From: Solobacterium sp.
GTDB taxonomy: Bacteria; Bacillota_I; Bacilli_A; Erysipelotrichales; Erysipelotrichaceae
Assembly (NCBI GenBank): GCA_017514645.1
Contig: JAFWJP010000284.1
Span: 1-8,122, forward strand
DNA length: 8,122 nt
Reading direction: 5' to 3'
In this document: piece by piece, positions 6,521 through 8,122 of the stretch
How the letters are laid out: every line of letters begins with the position of its first letter
How positions within the stretch are numbered: position 1 is the stretch's first letter
The notes under the pieces: generated by a model
Told to the model about the DNA's origin: nothing
What the model saw: only the letters and a program-made list of their open reading frames with translations
The model's database searches: none
Translations under genes and position numbers: made by a program

Positions 6521-7120
6521 TCAGTGCAGCAGCGGAGAGATGCGCTTGTACAGCAGCACGGTCAGCGAACTGATGAGGAAGCCTTTGATCAGATTGAACG
6601 GTGTCACGCAGGCAATGACGAATTTCAGTTTGGTATCGATGAACGGGAAGATCTGTGCTCCCATGGAGATGATCGTATCGATCGGAAGATGATAGAAGAA
6701 GCTGTAAGCCGGCAGAAGAACGAAGTAGTTCAGGAATACCCCTGCCGCTGCCATACAGACTGTACCGGTCAGAAGCCCGCGCAGAGCTGTGTTCTTCGTT
6801 TTGTTCCGGCGGTAGATCAGTGCAGCCGGCACTGCAAAGCTGCAGCCGATGAGGAAATTTGCTGCTTCTCCGACAAACATGGTGCTCGTCCCCTGGAACA
6901 GCAGGTTCAGCAGTATCTTGACACCCTCAATGGCGCATGCCGCAGCCGGTCCCATGGCAAACCCGCCGATCATCACGGCAAGTTCGCTGAAATCCATCTG
7001 ATAGAACGGCGGTGCGATGAACGGAACAGGAAATTCGATCAGCATCAGTACGAAGGCGGCAGCACCGAGTACTGCCACCCTGGCAAGCATCTGTACGTTG
7101 GTTGTAGTATGTTCAGACAT
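6521..7120 (-). CDS. ribU: Riboflavin transporter RibU, substrate-binding S component of an ECF transporter
   Basis: A 199-residue integral membrane protein that captures riboflavin and works with the shared ECF module (EcfA, EcfA', EcfT), which is not in this window. About six hydrophobic helices are visible. Family signatures are FYQMDFSE (39-46) after the first helix and LFQGTSTMFVGEAANFLIG (74-92), the riboflavin-binding stretch. The start chosen is the ATG at 7120, with AAAGGAG six bases upstream; an in-frame ATG at 7183 would add 21 residues encoded by the riboswitch leader and is rejected. Expression is controlled by the FMN riboswitch upstream, which confirms the substrate independently of the protein sequence. 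A terminator follows, so the gene is monocistronic. Confidence 0.96.
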   Translation of the reverse strand: MSEHTTTNVQMLARVAVLGAAAFVLMLIEFPVPFIAPPFYQMDFSELAVMIGGFAMGPAAACAIEGVKILLNLLFQGTSTMFVGEAANFLIGCSFAVPAALIYRRNKTKNTALRGLLTGTVCMAAAGVFLNYFVLLPAYSFFYHLPIDTIISMGAQIFPFIDTKLKFVIACVTPFNLIKGFLISSLTVLLYKRISPLLH

Positions 7121-7126
7121 GTTTTT

Positions 7127-7171
7127 CTCCTTTCCCTCCTCAAATAAAAGGAGGTTCCGATAAAAACCCCC
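7127..7171 (-). promoter_or_regulatory. Expression platform of the FMN riboswitch: terminator hairpin and anti-Shine-Dalgarno
   Basis: On the - strand GGGGGTT (7171-7165) pairs with AACCTCC (7156-7150) across an 8-base loop, with one G-U pair, and TTTTATTT follows: the form of an intrinsic terminator. Part of the same 3' arm plus its T tract, CTCCTTT (7153-7147), is the exact complement of the ribU ribosome binding site AAAGGAG (7133-7127). It can also pair with the decoy-like GGAGG at 7139-7135. Termination and translation blocking are thus both possible; which one dominates cannot be read from sequence. Confidence 0.6.
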
Positions 7172-7194
7172 GGGTAAACACAAATAAGGAAAAA

Positions 7195-7307
7195 CAACTC
7201 TTCCATCCAGACTGTTACTGTCGCCTACGGAATTTCACCGTATCGTTCTGCATTGCAGTTCGCGGGGTTTACCGCCGGTCGGGAATCGCACCCTGCCCTG
7301 AGTTTTA
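7195..7307 (-). ncRNA. FMN riboswitch (RFN element) aptamer
   Basis: Read on the - strand, the region contains the RFN core in order: CAGGGCAGGGTG, ATTCCCGACCGGCGGTAAA, CCCGCGA, a variable P5 arm, ACGGTGAAATTCCGT, CGACAGT and AGTCTGGATGGAAGAG. The closing P1 helix is AACTC at the 5' side with GAGTT at 7200-7196. FMN binding normally switches off the downstream riboflavin gene, here ribU. One departure from the usual core is GTGCGATTCCC where GTGNAATTCCC is expected (A to G). Confidence 0.96.
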
Positions 7308-7315
7308 TCCATTTT

Positions 7316-7343
7316 ATTATATGCCTGTCAGAGCGTTTGTAAA
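7316..7343 (-). promoter_or_regulatory. ribU: Promoter of the FMN riboswitch-ribU transcript
   Basis: On the - strand TTTACA (7343-7338, one mismatch to TTGACA) and a perfect TATAAT (7321-7316) are separated by 16 bp. Transcription would start near 7309, just before the riboswitch P1 helix, as expected. The -35 lies 14 bp after the stop codon of the MATE gene. Confidence 0.8.
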
Positions 7344-7357
7344 CAACGTCTTCACCT

Positions 7358-8122
7358 TCAGGCGGAACGGTGCCTGTTCAGTTCCTTCCGCACATATGCC
7401 AGATAAGCGAAGCACATCACACACTGCATGAAGGAAGAAGCCGGCGTTGCCAGACCGACCCGGAACAATGAGACAGGAACCTGCCGTGACATGAACCAGG
7501 CGACCGGAATACGGAACAGGAACGCCCCGGCAACCCCCTGGATCATGACAAAGCCCGTATAGCCGCAGCCGTTGAAGAAGCCGGTCAGACAGAAGAAGAA
7601 CGATACCAGAAGGCAGTCGATCGCGTAGGCTTTCATATATTCCCAGCCCATCATGACAACTTCAGCATCCCGGGAGAACACCCCACACAGCAGATCTCCG
7701 TGAAAGAATGAAAGCCAGGCCATCAGGGCCCCGAATCCGAAGCTGACCGCGATTCCGTATACAAGACCCTTGTAGGCCCTTTCAATCCGGGAAGCACCGT
7801 AGTTCTGTGCCGTAAAAGATGCAATGGACTGACCGAAGGCAGACGGTACCAGCATGATGAACGAGCAGACCTTCTCCGCTACACCGACACCGGCACTGAC
7901 CAGAACACCGAGGGAATTCACGATTGCCAGAATCACCAGGAAGCTGATCCCCACGAGCAGATCCATCACGGCAATGGGGATGCCGAATCCGAGGATCCTG
8001 CGGATCAGTCCGGAATCAAAGCGAAGATCATCTTTCCGCAGACGGAACGGAAGACGGGATGACCGGATGAAATACAGGGAGATCAGGACACTGAGGAACT
8101 GTGCCCCGACCGTTGCCCAGGC
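7358..8122 (-). CDS. MATE-family multidrug/toxin efflux transporter, 5' partial
   Basis: The reading frame is open from the window edge to the TGA at 7360-7358, giving 254 visible residues out of the 440-460 usual for the family. An internal GTG-ATG near 7969 should not be taken as the start, because conserved sequence continues upstream of it (GAQFLSVLISLYFI, then a basic loop and RRILGFGIPIA). The visible part is the end of the N-terminal six-helix lobe, the cytoplasmic linker and the C-terminal lobe. Family features are the GIPIA...DLLVGISF entry into helix 7, ASFTAQNYGA, and YMKAYAIDCLLVSFFFCLTGFFNGCGYT. These proteins exchange Na+ or H+ for cationic drugs or metabolites; the substrate cannot be inferred here. 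No terminator is visible after the stop, so its transcript may run into the ribU leader. Nothing links it to riboflavin except position. Confidence 0.93.
   Translation of the reverse strand, partial: AWATVGAQFLSVLISLYFIRSSRLPFRLRKDDLRFDSGLIRRILGFGIPIAVMDLLVGISFLVILAIVNSLGVLVSAGVGVAEKVCSFIMLVPSAFGQSIASFTAQNYGASRIERAYKGLVYGIAVSFGFGALMAWLSFFHGDLLCGVFSRDAEVVMMGWEYMKAYAIDCLLVSFFFCLTGFFNGCGYTGFVMIQGVAGAFLFRIPVAWFMSRQVPVSLFRVGLATPASSFMQCVMCFAYLAYVRKELNRHRSA

Noticed and set aside
7121..7183. Extension of RibU by 21 N-terminal residues from an ATG at 7183
   Set aside because: That stretch is the riboswitch expression platform and the added residues do not fit the family; the ATG at 7120 has the good ribosome binding site.
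7329..7348. Near-palindrome GCGTTTGTAAACAACG around the ribU -35 box, a possible repressor operator
   Set aside because: The arms are short and imperfect and AT-rich, and the riboswitch already explains regulation.

Overview
The window looks like chromosome of a low-to-mid GC Gram-positive bacterium (Bacillota). The signs are a class A penicillin-binding protein, a cmk-der gene pair, an ECF-type riboflavin transporter subunit behind an FMN riboswitch, strong GGAGG-type ribosome binding sites and TATAAT-type promoters. The base composition (roughly half G+C) and the style of the penicillin-binding protein and of the tail-anchored protein beside cmk make me think of the Erysipelotrichia, but that is an impression and not a proof. 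No mobile element, tRNA, rRNA or CRISPR array is visible. No stretch longer than 300 bases lacks a gene; the longest gap (7121-7357) is filled by a promoter and a riboswitch.

Layout. The left part is on the + strand: the 3' 2.1 kb of a class A penicillin-binding protein gene (its start is off the window), a strong UUCG-loop terminator, and a 259-residue EcsC-family gene. The EcsC gene's extended -10 promoter sits so close that transcription should start on the A of the ATG. The rest reads on the - strand. From 6452 down to 2970 runs a tight four-gene operon: a tail-anchored coiled-coil protein, cmk (cytidylate kinase), der (ribosome assembly GTPase) and a GNAT acetyltransferase. Its junctions overlap by 1, 4 and 1 nt, which suggests translational coupling. 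The operon meets the EcsC gene tail to tail with 4 bp between stop codons. Upstream of it lies ribU (6521-7120) with its promoter and FMN riboswitch, and then the 3' part of a MATE-family efflux transporter gene running off the right edge.

Together these are housekeeping and envelope functions: cell-wall synthesis, pyrimidine nucleotide supply, 50S subunit maturation, vitamin B2 uptake and efflux. The points worth a second look are local. They are the leaderless EcsC start, the SNARE-like architecture of the first operon protein, altered signature residues in Der (NMVD for NKxD) and in the glycosyltransferase domain of the penicillin-binding protein, an unusual four-cysteine C-terminal domain on that protein, and a riboswitch expression platform in which the terminator's 3' arm can also act as an anti-Shine-Dalgarno. 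Two promoters are placed almost on top of the preceding gene's terminator.
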